DNA of 64,000 nucleotides from Brevundimonas lenta. Its GTDB lineage: Bacteria > Pseudomonadota > Alphaproteobacteria > Caulobacterales > Caulobacteraceae. The stretch covers positions 992,001 to 1,056,000 of the forward strand of contig NZ_JACIDM010000001.1 in the NCBI RefSeq assembly GCF_014196335.1. The letters are read 5' to 3'. A model generated the notes under the pieces. It was not told the DNA's origin, searched no databases, and was given only the letters and a program-made list of their open reading frames with translations. The translations under genes and the position numbers were made by a program. Numbering within the stretch: position 1 is the first letter of the stretch; each line of letters starts with the position of its first letter. This document shows positions 25,143-33,251 of this stretch, piece after piece.

Positions 25143-27005
25143 ATGGCCGAACCGACCGCCGGACTGGGGCTGGGCCATATCGCCGCCCTTCTTGCGGCGG
25201 GCGTCGTCGCCGTTCCGATCTTCCGTCGCCTGCAGCTGGGCGCCGTGCTCGGCTACCTCGCCGCCGGTCTGGCCATCGGCCCCTTCGGCATCGCCCTGTT
25301 CCGGGAGCCGGAGATCATCCTCCACGTCGCAGAGTTCGGCGTGGTCATCTTCCTGTTCATCATCGGACTGGAGATGCGGCCCACCCGATTGTGGAGCCTG
25401 CGCAAGGACATCTTCGGCCTCGGCGCCGCCCAGGTCGCGGCCGCCGGCATCCTGCTGACCTTCACCGGCATGGCGGGCGGCCTGTCCGTGCCGGTCGCCT
25501 TCATCGTCGCCATGGGCTTCGTGCTCAGCTCCACCGCCGTCATCATGCAGATGCTGGACGAGCGGGGCGAGCTGTCGGCGCCCCAGGGTCAGCGCGCCGT
25601 CTCCATCCTGCTGCTCGAGGACCTCGCCATCGTCCCGCTGCTCGCGGTCGTCGCCATCATGGCGTCGGCCATGGGCGTCGGCGGCGAGTCCTCGCCGCCC
25701 CTGTGGCGCACCATCGGCCTGGCCGTCGCCGCCATCGCCGTCGTCTTCTTCGCCGGCAAATATCTGATCAACCCGGTCTTCCGGGTTCTCGCCCGCTACG
25801 GCGGCCGGGAGGTGATGACCGCCGCCGCCCTGCTGGTCGTGGTCGGCGCGGCCTGGCTGATGAACCTGGGCGGTCTGTCGATGGCCCTGGGCGCCTTCCT
25901 GGCCGGCGTCCTGCTGTCGGAGTCCACCTTCCGACATCAGCTGGAGGCCGACGTCGAACCGTTCCGCGCCATCCTGCTGGGCGTGTTCTTCCTCAGCGTC
26001 GGCATGTCGCTGGACCTCAGCGTCGTCCTCGCCGACTGGCGCGTCGTCGTCGGCGGCGTCATCGCCTTCATGGCGGTCAAGGCGGTGGCCATCTACGGCG
26101 TCGCCCGGCTGTTCAAACACCGCGAGCGCGAGGCCGTCGAGCGGGCCGTCCTGTTCGCCCAGGGCGGCGAGTTCGCCTTCGTCCTCTACGCCGCCGCCCT
26201 GTCCGCGGGCGTCTTCGACGCGAACATCTCCGCCACCGCCACGGCCATCGTCATCCTGTCCATGGTCCTCACCCCGCTCACCACCCTGGTGGTCAGCCGC
26301 CTGATGCCGGCCGAGACCATCGATCCGGACGCCGCCGACGGCGTCGATCGCGCCCGGAACCTGCGCGAGCGCGTCCTGATCATCGGCTTCGGCCGCTTCG
26401 CCCAGGTCGTGTCCCAGCCCCTGCTGGCCCGCGACGTCGACGTCTCGATCATCGACACCGACGTCGAGATGATCCAGGCCGCCGGCAATTTCGGCTTCAA
26501 GGTCTACTACGGCGACGGGACCCGCCTCGACGTTCTGCGCGCCTCGGGGGCCGAGAACGCCGAAACCATCCTCGTCTGCGTCGACAAGCAGGAGGTCGCC
26601 GACCGCATCGTCGAACTGGTCAAGTCGGAGTTCCCCCTGACCAAGCTGTTCGTCCGCGCCTACGATCGCGGCCACGCCATCCGCCTCGTCCAGGCGGGTG
26701 TCGAGTACCAGATCCGCGAGACCTTCGAGAGCGCCCTGGTGTTCGGCTACCAGGTCCTGATCGATCTCGGCTTCACCGCCGAGGAGGCGCGTGACACCAT
26801 CGACGACGTCCGCCGGCGCGACGAGGAGCGCCTTTCGATCCAGCTGGTCGAGGGCATCACGGCCGGCCGCTCGCTCATGCGCGGCAACATCCGCACCACC
26901 CGTCCCGAACCCTACATCAAGCCCCGCCACGAAGGCCGCGCCCTCAACGAGGAAACGGCCGACGTGCTCGAGGACGAGGACGAGCGCGAGAAGACCGGGG
27001 CCTGA
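25143..27005 (+). CDS. Kef-type CPA2 cation:proton antiporter with RCK domain
   Basis: 620 residues. The N-terminal half (about residues 8-390) is a 12-helix Na+/H+ exchanger domain. A TrkA-N (RCK) nucleotide-binding domain follows (about 408-530; VLIIGFGRFAQVVSQPLLA with the acidic IIDTD after strand 2). The tail is acidic and carries a charged GRALNEETADVLEDEDE stretch. This is the KefB/KefC layout, usually a potassium efflux system gated by glutathione adducts. No ancillary KefF/KefG quinone reductase gene is adjacent. The start has GAGAGGGGATC upstream. A hairpin overlaps its stop codon. Confidence 0.93.
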   Translation: MAEPTAGLGLGHIAALLAAGVVAVPIFRRLQLGAVLGYLAAGLAIGPFGIALFREPEIILHVAEFGVVIFLFIIGLEMRPTRLWSLRKDIFGLGAAQVAAAGILLTFTGMAGGLSVPVAFIVAMGFVLSSTAVIMQMLDERGELSAPQGQRAVSILLLEDLAIVPLLAVVAIMASAMGVGGESSPPLWRTIGLAVAAIAVVFFAGKYLINPVFRVLARYGGREVMTAAALLVVVGAAWLMNLGGLSMALGAFLAGVLLSESTFRHQLEADVEPFRAILLGVFFLSVGMSLDLSVVLADWRVVVGGVIAFMAVKAVAIYGVARLFKHREREAVERAVLFAQGGEFAFVLYAAALSAGVFDANISATATAIVILSMVLTPLTTLVVSRLMPAETIDPDAADGVDRARNLRERVLIIGFGRFAQVVSQPLLARDVDVSIIDTDVEMIQAAGNFGFKVYYGDGTRLDVLRASGAENAETILVCVDKQEVADRIVELVKSEFPLTKLFVRAYDRGHAIRLVQAGVEYQIRETFESALVFGYQVLIDLGFTAEEARDTIDDVRRRDEERLSIQLVEGITAGRSLMRGNIRTTRPEPYIKPRHEGRALNEETADVLEDEDEREKTGA

Positions 27006-27018
27006 TCAGACCCCGGTC
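26993..27018. terminator. Hairpin shared by convergent antiporter and DUF4142 genes
   Basis: An inverted repeat with 8-bp arms (GACCGGGG and CCCCGGTC) and a 10-base loop that contains the antiporter stop codon. It lies between convergent genes with only 19 bases of spacer, so it probably ends both transcripts. No good T-tract is present. Confidence 0.55.
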
Positions 27019-27024
27019 CTTCGA

Positions 27025-27603
27025 TCAGGCGGCGGGCATGGAGGCCTTGATCGCCTCGGCCTCGCGCAGATGGGCCTCGATCTTGGGGATCAGCGAGCGG
27101 GCGTGCGCCGCCAGCGGCGAGTCCTGATCCGCGAAGCCGCGATGCAGCGTCAGCGCCTCCTGATGGGCGGCGATCTGCTGGTCCAGCCAGGCGCGGTCGA
27201 AATTCTCCGCCGCGGCCGATCGCAGATTGTCGATCAGCCCCTGCCGGCGCTGATCCAGCGTGGTCGGCAGGACGGTCGCGGGCGCGGCCTCATGAACCTC
27301 GCTGGCCAACAGGTTGGTGGCGGCGGTGTGATCCGTCCGGATCATGGTCGCCAGCGCCTTCAGCCGCTCGTTGCGTGAGCGTTCCAGGGCGATAGCCGAG
27401 GACTGGATCTCATACATGTCGCCCACGGCGGCGGCGGGAATGTAGCCGGCCTGGGTGTTGGCGCCGACCGTCGCGGCTGTGATCTGGCCGACGGGCGCGG
27501 AGGCCATGTCCTGGGCCTTGTCGACAGGTTCCGGCGCGCGCTCCTGATTACAGGCGGCCAGCAGAACGGCGCACGCGGCGCCGGCGAGAAGCGGTTTGAT
27601 CAT
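27025..27603 (-). CDS. DUF4142-family lipoprotein
   Basis: 192 residues. A lipoprotein signal peptide with the lipobox LLAAC puts the lipidated cysteine at residue 18. The mature part is helical and matches the DUF4142 pattern: YIPAAAVGDMYEIQSSAIALERSRNERLKALATMIRTDHTAATNLL, then a second helical pair ending SLIPKIEAHLREAEAI. DUF4142 proteins are ferritin-like periplasmic helical bundles of unknown function, often linked to stress. The gene is convergent with the antiporter and shares a terminator hairpin with it. Confidence 0.88.
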   Translation of the reverse strand: MIKPLLAGAACAVLLAACNQERAPEPVDKAQDMASAPVGQITAATVGANTQAGYIPAAAVGDMYEIQSSAIALERSRNERLKALATMIRTDHTAATNLLASEVHEAAPATVLPTTLDQRRQGLIDNLRSAAAENFDRAWLDQQIAAHQEALTLHRGFADQDSPLAAHARSLIPKIEAHLREAEAIKASMPAA

Positions 27604-27666
27604 TACAGACCTCCTTGAAGGCCCTGAAAACTTCCCGGCCGGGGCCGAGGTTCCCTTTCGGGACGC

Positions 27667-27972
27667 TCAGACGAACCGCGGTATCGGCCCCAGCTGCGGC
27701 GTCTGGTCCGGCAGGTCGAGGAACACCTCGTCGACGTAGCACCAGCCCCAGCCTTCCGGCGGGTCGTAGCCTTCGATGACCGGATGGTGCGTCGCATGGA
27801 AATGCGCCGTCGCATGCCGGTTCGGGGAGTCGTCGCAGCAGCCCACGTGTCCGCAGCTCCGGCACAGGCGCAGGTGCACCCACCAGCTTCCGGCCTTCAG
27901 GCATTCCTCGCAGCCGCGCGAGCCCGGCGTCACGCGGTTGACGGTCATCAGGTGGCCACAGCCGTTCGACAT
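27667..27972 (-). CDS. UBP-type zinc finger protein
   Basis: 101 residues from the ATG at 27972, preceded by GGAGG. Nearly the whole protein is a UBP-type (ZnF-UBP) zinc finger. Cysteines and histidines occur in the expected order: CGH, CEEC, CRSCGHVGCCD and HATAHFHATHHPVIEG, followed by the typical GWCYVDEVFL. In eukaryotes this domain binds the ubiquitin C terminus; in bacteria the role of such short proteins is unknown. It lies 63 bases after the DUF4142 gene start on the same strand and is divergent from dusA. Confidence 0.9.
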   Translation of the reverse strand: MSNGCGHLMTVNRVTPGSRGCEECLKAGSWWVHLRLCRSCGHVGCCDDSPNRHATAHFHATHHPVIEGYDPPEGWGWCYVDEVFLDLPDQTPQLGPIPRFV

Positions 27973-28090
27973 CCTCACGTCCTCCTGTCCCGGCAAGGTC
28001 GCCCCTCGGACGGCTCCGGACAAGGGGCGGTCGCCATCGACGGCCTGATCGCGTACAAGCCGCCCGCTTTCCAACCGACCCGGCCCGCTC

Positions 28091-29125
28091 TTGACCGACC
28101 CGCTCGCCACCTCCCGCAGACTGTCCGTCGCGCCGATGATGGACTGGACCGACCGGCATTGCCGGGCGTTCCACCGCGCCCTCACGGGCCGGGCGCTGCT
28201 GTACACCGAGATGGTCACAGCCCCGGCGGTCATCCACGGCGACCACCAGCGCCTGCTGGGCTTCGACGCGGTCGAGCATCCCGTCGCGCTCCAGCTCGGC
28301 GGCTCCGATCCTGAGCAATTGGCCGAGGCCGCCCGCATCGGCGCCGCCTTCGGCTACGACGAGATCAACCTCAACGTCGGCTGCCCGTCCGACCGGGTTC
28401 AGTCCGGACGCTTCGGCGCCTGCCTGATGCAGGAGCCGGCCCTGGTCGCCGACTGTATGGCCGCCATCCAGGAGGCGGTCGCCATTCCCGCCACCGTCAA
28501 ATGCCGCATCGGCGTCGACGAGCAGGATCCCGAGGTCGCCCTGTTCGCCACGGTCGACGCCTGCGCCGCCGCCGGCGTCGGGGTCTTCATCGTCCACGCT
28601 CGCAAGGCCTGGCTGAAAGGCCTGTCGCCGAAAGAGAACCGCGACGTCCCGCCGCTCGACTACGCCCTGGTCCGCCGCCTGAAGCGCGAGCGCCCGCACC
28701 TGTCGATCAGCATCAACGGCGGCATCGCCTCGCTGGACGAGGCCGAGGTCCATCTGGACGACGCCGACGGGGTCAAGCTGGACGGCGTCATGCTGGGCCG
28801 CGCCGCCTATCACGAGCCGGCCATACTCGGTCAGGTCGACCGCCGGCTGTTCGGCGCCGCGACGTCCGACGTCGACGCTTTCGAGGCCATCGAGCGCTAC
28901 CGGCCCTACCTCGCCGCGCGCCTTGAGGAAGGCGTCCATCTGCCCGCCATGACCCGCCATATGCTGGGCCTCATGCACGGTCGCGCGGGCGCTCGCGCCT
29001 TCCGCCGCATCCTGACTGTCGAGGCGATCCAGGCCGGCGCGGGGCTCGAAGTCGTCGATCGCGCGGTCGACGCCGTCCGCGAAGCCGAGGCGCGCATCGC
29101 CGACCGGACCGAAGCCGCCGCCTGA
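28091..29125 (+). CDS. dusA: tRNA-dihydrouridine(20/20a) synthase DusA
   Basis: 344 residues, starting at a TTG at 28091; no ATG or GTG precedes the conserved RRLSVAPMMDWTDRHCR segment. A flavoprotein that reduces uridines in the tRNA D-loop. Family features are the FMN-binding TIM barrel, APMMDWTDRH at the N terminus, NLNVGCPSDRVQSGRFGACLM with the active-site cysteine region, VHARKAWLKGLSPKENRDVPPL (a DusA-specific segment), and GVMLGRAAYHEP. The C-terminal helical tRNA-binding domain is complete (RHMLGLMHGRAGARAFRRIL). It is divergent from the zinc-finger gene. Length fits DusA. Confidence 0.96.
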   Translation: MTDPLATSRRLSVAPMMDWTDRHCRAFHRALTGRALLYTEMVTAPAVIHGDHQRLLGFDAVEHPVALQLGGSDPEQLAEAARIGAAFGYDEINLNVGCPSDRVQSGRFGACLMQEPALVADCMAAIQEAVAIPATVKCRIGVDEQDPEVALFATVDACAAAGVGVFIVHARKAWLKGLSPKENRDVPPLDYALVRRLKRERPHLSISINGGIASLDEAEVHLDDADGVKLDGVMLGRAAYHEPAILGQVDRRLFGAATSDVDAFEAIERYRPYLAARLEEGVHLPAMTRHMLGLMHGRAGARAFRRILTVEAIQAGAGLEVVDRAVDAVREAEARIADRTEAAA

Positions 29126-29288
29126 GCGGCCGCACACGCCCAAAACCCGCTGTTATGCAAATCAAAATACGGCCTGAGGGAATCGACCTGAGGCGCGGGA
29201 GACACAGTGGCGCTTAACTCGCCGCACGCCGTTCGGAACCGGGAACAACGCCGCTTCGCTCCGCATTGGCTGAGTGGAGGGAGTACCA

Positions 29289-29603
29289 ATGCCCAAACGT
29301 ACAACTCAGTCGCCGCCCGACCTGCGTCTCGTCGCCGCCGAAGCGGAAATCTATGATCTGATGAAGCTGCCGGAATCCACGGCGGACCGCGTCCGCCGTC
29401 TGCAGATGGAAGCGCGCGCCCTCGCCGTCGAACAGGTCGAGGTCCTCGAGAAGGTCCTGCTTCAGGCCTCGGTCGTGGCCCGGGAAATCGCCGAAGGGGG
29501 CGACGCCTATCCGGTCGGCGCCCGCGAACTGGCCTCGCGCCTGGTCACCGACCTGCCGATCAAGGCCGAGACGCTGAAGGCTATCGTCAGCCGGACGCTC
29601 TGA
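29289..29603 (+). CDS. Small conserved hypothetical protein
   Basis: 104 residues from the ATG at 29289, preceded by GGAGGGAG at 29276-29283. The protein is soluble, acidic and mostly helical (ALAVEQVEVLEKVLLQASVVAREI), with no known motif. The C-terminal ELASRLVTDLPIKAETLKAIVSRT is also helical and amphipathic. Its last 17 bases overlap the end of the opposing DUF4126 gene. The 163 bases upstream contain an AT-rich patch (around 29155-29170) that could hold the promoter. I do not recognise the family. Confidence 0.8.
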   Translation: MPKRTTQSPPDLRLVAAEAEIYDLMKLPESTADRVRRLQMEARALAVEQVEVLEKVLLQASVVAREIAEGGDAYPVGARELASRLVTDLPIKAETLKAIVSRTL

Positions 29604-30225
29604 CGCTCGACGTGCCGCGCCCGTCGCGAATGCGGCGGGCCAGCCGGAAGACGACGATCGCCAGCACGATCAGCACGATCGGTATGATGATCGGCGCCAG
29701 GAAGGCCACGAGGACGGTCAGGAACGCCAGTAGGTCCTCGACGAAGGACACCACCGGATTGCCCAACCCTCCGGTTGTCGCCGTCGATCCCACGCGCACC
29801 CCGGTCTGGGCCGCGTTGAAGGCCAGGGCCGCCGGCGCGCCGACGATGATCCCCGCGACCGCCGCCATGGTCGGATCGACCGCCCAGAACACGCTCCCCG
29901 CCGCCACGGCCCCCGCGATCGGTCGCGTGACGTAGCCGACCATGTTCAGCGCATGATCGATGGCCGGCACCTTGTCGCCCAGGAACTCCGCCGTCGTCGC
30001 CGTCGCCAGCGCCGCGATCGCCGGCCATGAGCCCAGCCAGTCCATCTGGTCGATCAGCCGCACCCCGAACAGTTCGAACTTCGCCGCCAGCGCCAGCATC
30101 AGCAGCGGCAGGAAGGTCCGCAGGCCCGTCGCCGACGCCAGCCCCAGCCCCAGCAGCGCGGGCAGAACCCACATCTGCAGCGGCCCCACGGCCGCGCCCA
30201 CGGCGTCCATATCCAGCTCCGGCAT
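29587..30225 (-). CDS. DUF4126-family membrane protein
   Basis: 212 residues with five or six predicted membrane segments. It matches DUF4126 by the N-terminal ALLGLGLASATGLRTFLPLLMLALAA, the DHALNMVGYVTRPIAGAVAAGSV block, and the C-terminal hydrophobic stretch ending in a basic tail (RLARRIRDGRG). The function of this family is unknown. The ATG at 30225 starts near an AGCTCC context. Tail-to-tail overlap with the small upstream gene is 17 bases. Confidence 0.87.
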   Translation of the reverse strand: MPELDMDAVGAAVGPLQMWVLPALLGLGLASATGLRTFLPLLMLALAAKFELFGVRLIDQMDWLGSWPAIAALATATTAEFLGDKVPAIDHALNMVGYVTRPIAGAVAAGSVFWAVDPTMAAVAGIIVGAPAALAFNAAQTGVRVGSTATTGGLGNPVVSFVEDLLAFLTVLVAFLAPIIIPIVLIVLAIVVFRLARRIRDGRGTSSVRASG

Positions 30226-30325
30226 GACGGCTCCTCACCGGCCTCTCCGGCCGTCGAACACGATAATGCGCGGGAACACCGTGCCGCTCCATCGGCTTTC
30301 CCCTCCTCAACACCAGGAGACCGTC

Positions 30326-31312
30326 ATGGACGACCGCTTCAAAGACCGCGCCGACCGCATCGCCGATCAGGAACGGAATATCCAGGCGGAGATCGACGCG
30401 AAGGGCTCGAAGGGCGACGGCGGGAAGGAGGAGGGGGCCGTCCAGGCCGGCGCGCGCAAATACCCCGAGCCGCCCTTTCCGGAACAGCATCAGCGCAAAC
30501 CCGGCGACGAGGACGCCCTGGATCCCGCCCCGATGTACGACGCCCCCTTCTGGAAAGGCTCCGGCAAGCTCGACGGTATGGCCGCGATCATCACGGGCGG
30601 GGACAGCGGCATCGGCCGCGCCGTCGCCGTACTGTTCGCCCGCGAGGGCTGCGACGTCGCCATCTGCCATCTCGACGAAGAGGACGACGCCGAAACCACG
30701 AAGGCCGCTGTCGAGGCCGAGGGGCGCACGGCCATCGTGCTCAAGGGCGACGTCGCCGATCCCGCTTTTTCGGAAGCCGCGGTGAAGGCGACGCTCAAGG
30801 CCTTCGGCCGCCTCGACGTGGTCGTCCCCAACGCCGCATTCCAGGAGCATGTCGAGGCGCTGGAGGACCTGACCCTCGAACATTTCGACCGCACCCTGAA
30901 GACCAACCTCTACGGCTACTTCAATCTGGTGAAGGCGGCCGTGCCGTACCTGAAGCCGGGCGGCTCCATCGTCATGACCGGCTCGGTCACCGGCATCCTG
31001 GGCAATGAGAACCTGCTCGACTATTCGCTGACCAAGGGCGGCATCCACGCCTTCGCCCGCTCGCTGGGCACGCATCTCGCGCCGAAGGGCATCCGCGTGA
31101 ACGTGGTCGCGCCGGGCCCGGTCTGGACCCCGCTTAATCCCGCCGACCAGACGCCGGAGAAGGTTGCGAAATTCGGCTCGAAGACGGTGATGAAACGCCC
31201 GGCCCAGCCCGAGGAGATCGCCCCGGCCTTCGTCTTCCTCGCCTCGCCCCAGTGCTCCAGCTACATCACCGGCGAGGTCCTGCCGATCATAGGCGGCTAC
31301 GGGGGAGGGTGA
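30326..31312 (+). CDS. SDR-family oxidoreductase (YghA-like)
   Basis: 328 residues from the ATG at 30326, preceded by AGGAGA. An N-terminal charged extension of about 65 residues (KYPEPPFPEQHQRKPGDE) precedes the Rossmann domain, as in YghA-type reductases. Seen are the cofactor motif TGGDSGIGRA, NAAF in place of NNAG, the catalytic Ser in MTGSVTG and the YSLTKGG motif (Tyr and Lys). The C terminus SYITGEVLPIIGGYGG is typical. Such enzymes reduce aldehydes or ketones and are often stress-induced. The substrate is unknown. No operon partner is evident. Confidence 0.92.
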   Translation: MDDRFKDRADRIADQERNIQAEIDAKGSKGDGGKEEGAVQAGARKYPEPPFPEQHQRKPGDEDALDPAPMYDAPFWKGSGKLDGMAAIITGGDSGIGRAVAVLFAREGCDVAICHLDEEDDAETTKAAVEAEGRTAIVLKGDVADPAFSEAAVKATLKAFGRLDVVVPNAAFQEHVEALEDLTLEHFDRTLKTNLYGYFNLVKAAVPYLKPGGSIVMTGSVTGILGNENLLDYSLTKGGIHAFARSLGTHLAPKGIRVNVVAPGPVWTPLNPADQTPEKVAKFGSKTVMKRPAQPEEIAPAFVFLASPQCSSYITGEVLPIIGGYGGG

Positions 31313-31354
31313 CCCTCCGGCCGCGGGAAGTCCCGCAGGGCCGACGATCACTGC

Positions 31355-31642
31355 CTAGGCGAGGACGTCGTCATGCTCCGGATGCCGCCGGTGCCACAGC
31401 ACGGCGTAGCTGCAGCGCGGCTGAAGCTTCAGCCCCTCGGCCCGCGCGTGGCTGGCCATCGCCTGCATGAAACGCCCCGCCGCCCCGCCGCCGCGCAGGG
31501 CCGGATCGGCCTCCACATGCAGGATCACCCGGGTGTCGCCGTCCAGCGCATAGTCGGCGAAGACGGTCCGCGTCTCGCCGTCGCCATCGACGAATCCCTG
31601 CTCGAAACGCTGCTCTCCGCGAACGTCCCTGAATTCAGTCAT
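31355..31642 (-). CDS. GNAT-like small acetyltransferase (COG2388 type)
   Basis: 95 residues from the ATG at 31642 (MTEFRDV). It resembles the short YjdJ-type N-acetyltransferase fold: a beta-rich N-terminal half (FADYALDGDTRVILHVEADPALRGGGAAGRFM) with a G-G-G-A-A-G acetyl-CoA loop, then HARAEGLKLQPRCSYAVLWHRRHPE, which matches the family's ending. The substrate is unknown. It stands between the SDR gene (convergent) and the membrane-protein genes on the same strand. Confidence 0.85.
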   Translation of the reverse strand: MTEFRDVRGEQRFEQGFVDGDGETRTVFADYALDGDTRVILHVEADPALRGGGAAGRFMQAMASHARAEGLKLQPRCSYAVLWHRRHPEHDDVLA

Positions 31643-31749
31643 GCGGTAACTCCAGGTCGTGCAGGCATCCCGATACAAGCACGAACCCGGCGGCCGCGAG
31701 GCCGTTCCACGACGAACCGGGAAACGTCAGGTTTCGTAGCTGCGGCGCC

Positions 31750-32154
31750 TCAGGGCGCGCGGTCGCCCAGCAGGTTCAGCAGGCCGAAGACGCTCTTCAC
31801 CGTGAACCAGACGCTGATCAGGAACCACAGGATCCCGAAGATGATCAGGAACGGAATGCCGATCAGGACGACCGACAGCACCATGCTGATCACGATGGCG
31901 ATCCAGCAGGCGATGGTCCACCAGAACACCGACCAGAACAGCTTGATCTGCGCCTCGATATGCTCGCGGGCGATGCCGGTCGCATTGTCCCGCGCGGCGT
32001 AGGCGACGATCAGGCCGACCAGCACCAGCACGTTCGCGCTGGGGATCGACAGGATGTACAGCCCCCAGGCGACCATCGCCGGAACCTTGCCCTCGGCTTC
32101 AGCGCCTGACTGGAAGCGGGGACCGTCACGCTGTTCGGGGGGGACATGCGCCAT
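31750..32154 (-). CDS. DUF4870-like small membrane protein
   Basis: 134 residues. A soluble N terminus of about 25 residues is followed by three membrane segments: WGLYILSIPSANVLVLVGLIVAYA, then FWWTIACWIAIVISMVLSVVLIGIPFLIIFGILWFLIS, which is probably two helices. The hydrophilic loop between the first and second (ARDNATGIAREHIEAQIKLFW) is characteristic of DUF4870 and related proteins. The function is unknown. It follows another membrane protein gene on the same strand after 12 bases. Confidence 0.85.
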   Translation of the reverse strand: MAHVPPEQRDGPRFQSGAEAEGKVPAMVAWGLYILSIPSANVLVLVGLIVAYAARDNATGIAREHIEAQIKLFWSVFWWTIACWIAIVISMVLSVVLIGIPFLIIFGILWFLISVWFTVKSVFGLLNLLGDRAP

Positions 32155-32166
32155 CGGGGTTCTCTC

Positions 32167-32793
32167 CTAGATCCACCAGCTTCGCGGGTCGGGGATGGCC
32201 CGGCCCGATTTCAACGCCCAGACGCCCCAGGCGCCGCGCACCACCAGCCACAGCGCCAGTACGAACAGCAGCGGCACGCCCAGCGCGAACGGCGCGGCCA
32301 GCAGGATCATCCCCGCCACCGCCGCCACCGCCGCGGCCCACAGGGTCCGCTGCTGATAGATGAAGTGCGAGCGCGACAGCGGGTCTTCGGGGCCTTCACG
32401 GCCGGTCACGGCCAGCAGGCCGATCGCGGCCGACACGCCCAGCGTCGGCACGGCGAACAGGATCAGCGCATAGACGGCGTACAGGGTCATGCTGCCCGGC
32501 ACGTGCGGAGGCGTTTCCTCGCGGCGGCGCGAACGGCCGGTGAATCCGGGCGACGGCTCGAAGATCGAATCGGGTTTCGGCCGGCGGCCCAGCGCGGCGG
32601 CGGCGGCCAGCCGCTCGTCGTCGAACAGATCGGGTTCCGGCTCGGGCTCGGGCTCCGGCTCCGGTTCGGGCTCAGGTTCCGGCTCGGCGTCGCGCACACG
32701 GCCTTGCAGGGCCGCGGCCGAGGCGAAGCCGACCATGTCGTCATCGTCCTCGGGACGGTCGTTGTGGTTTTCGGGATCGCCGGGTTCGGCCAT
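32167..32793 (-). CDS. Membrane protein with Glu-Pro repeat
   Basis: 208 residues from the ATG at 32793 (MAEPGDPEN). The N-terminal 120 residues are soluble and acidic and contain an uninterrupted (EP)n tract of nine repeats at about residues 38-55. Two or three membrane segments lie at the C terminus (MTLYAVYALILFAVPTLGVSAAIGLLAV, then TLWAAAVAAVAGMILLAAPFALGVPLLFVLALWLVVRG). EP tracts form stiff rods, as in TonB, and may span part of the periplasm or keep a domain off the membrane. The function is unknown. It follows folB after 59 bases and precedes the DUF4870-like gene. Confidence 0.83.
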   Translation of the reverse strand: MAEPGDPENHNDRPEDDDDMVGFASAAALQGRVRDAEPEPEPEPEPEPEPEPEPDLFDDERLAAAAALGRRPKPDSIFEPSPGFTGRSRRREETPPHVPGSMTLYAVYALILFAVPTLGVSAAIGLLAVTGREGPEDPLSRSHFIYQQRTLWAAAVAAVAGMILLAAPFALGVPLLFVLALWLVVRGAWGVWALKSGRAIPDPRSWWI

Positions 32794-32852
32794 CTGGGGT
32801 CCTTCGAGTCCGTCCTCAGGTATGACGGCCCTGAAACCGGGGCGCAACCGGT

Positions 32853-33248
32853 TCAGCGCGCCAGCACGACCTCGCAGCCGGCCGCCGCCGCCGCGTCCAG
32901 CGCGCCCGGCTTTTCGATGCGCACGGCGCAGCGCCGAACCCGCACGTCTTCCAGCATGGCCGTGGCGAGGCGTTCGGCGAACGTCTCCACCAGCCCCACA
33001 TGCCCGTCCGCCACGATGGCGCGCGCGGCCTCGGCTACGGTCTCGTAGTTGATCGTATCGGCCAGCCGCTCGACCTTCATCGGCTGCAGGCTCAGCGTCA
33101 CGTCGATCACCAGTCGCTGAAGGCGGTTCTGCTCATGGTCGTAGACGCCGATGCCGGCCTCGACCTCCAGCCCGCGCACGAACACCGTCAGCCCCTCGTG
33201 AACGGGCGCGCCGGCGGCGGGGAAGGGCAGGGGGGATGAAACGGCCAC
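32853..33248 (-). CDS. folB: Dihydroneopterin aldolase FolB
   Basis: 131 residues from a GTG at 33248. FolB converts dihydroneopterin to 6-hydroxymethyl-dihydropterin and glycolaldehyde in folate synthesis. Seen are the family start VFVRGLEVEAGIGVYDHEQNRLQRLVIDV (with the catalytic-type Tyr and Glu-containing YDHE), NYETVAEAARAIVADGHVGLVETFAERLA, and a C-terminal VRIEKPGAL. The start lies four bases after the stop of an SDR gene that resembles pteridine reductases. The pair probably acts in pterin or folate metabolism. Confidence 0.93.
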   Translation of the reverse strand: MAVSSPLPFPAAGAPVHEGLTVFVRGLEVEAGIGVYDHEQNRLQRLVIDVTLSLQPMKVERLADTINYETVAEAARAIVADGHVGLVETFAERLATAMLEDVRVRRCAVRIEKPGALDAAAAAGCEVVLAR

Positions 33249-33251
33249 GGC

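Noticed and set aside
25391..26794. 467-codon plus-strand frame in the antiporter gene
   Set aside because: Arg/Pro/His-rich product from an alternative frame.
23172..26930. 1252-codon minus-strand open frame
   Set aside because: Its upstream two fifths are antisense to the antiporter gene, which has normal motifs. Only the part from 24989 downstream carries a signal peptide and domains.
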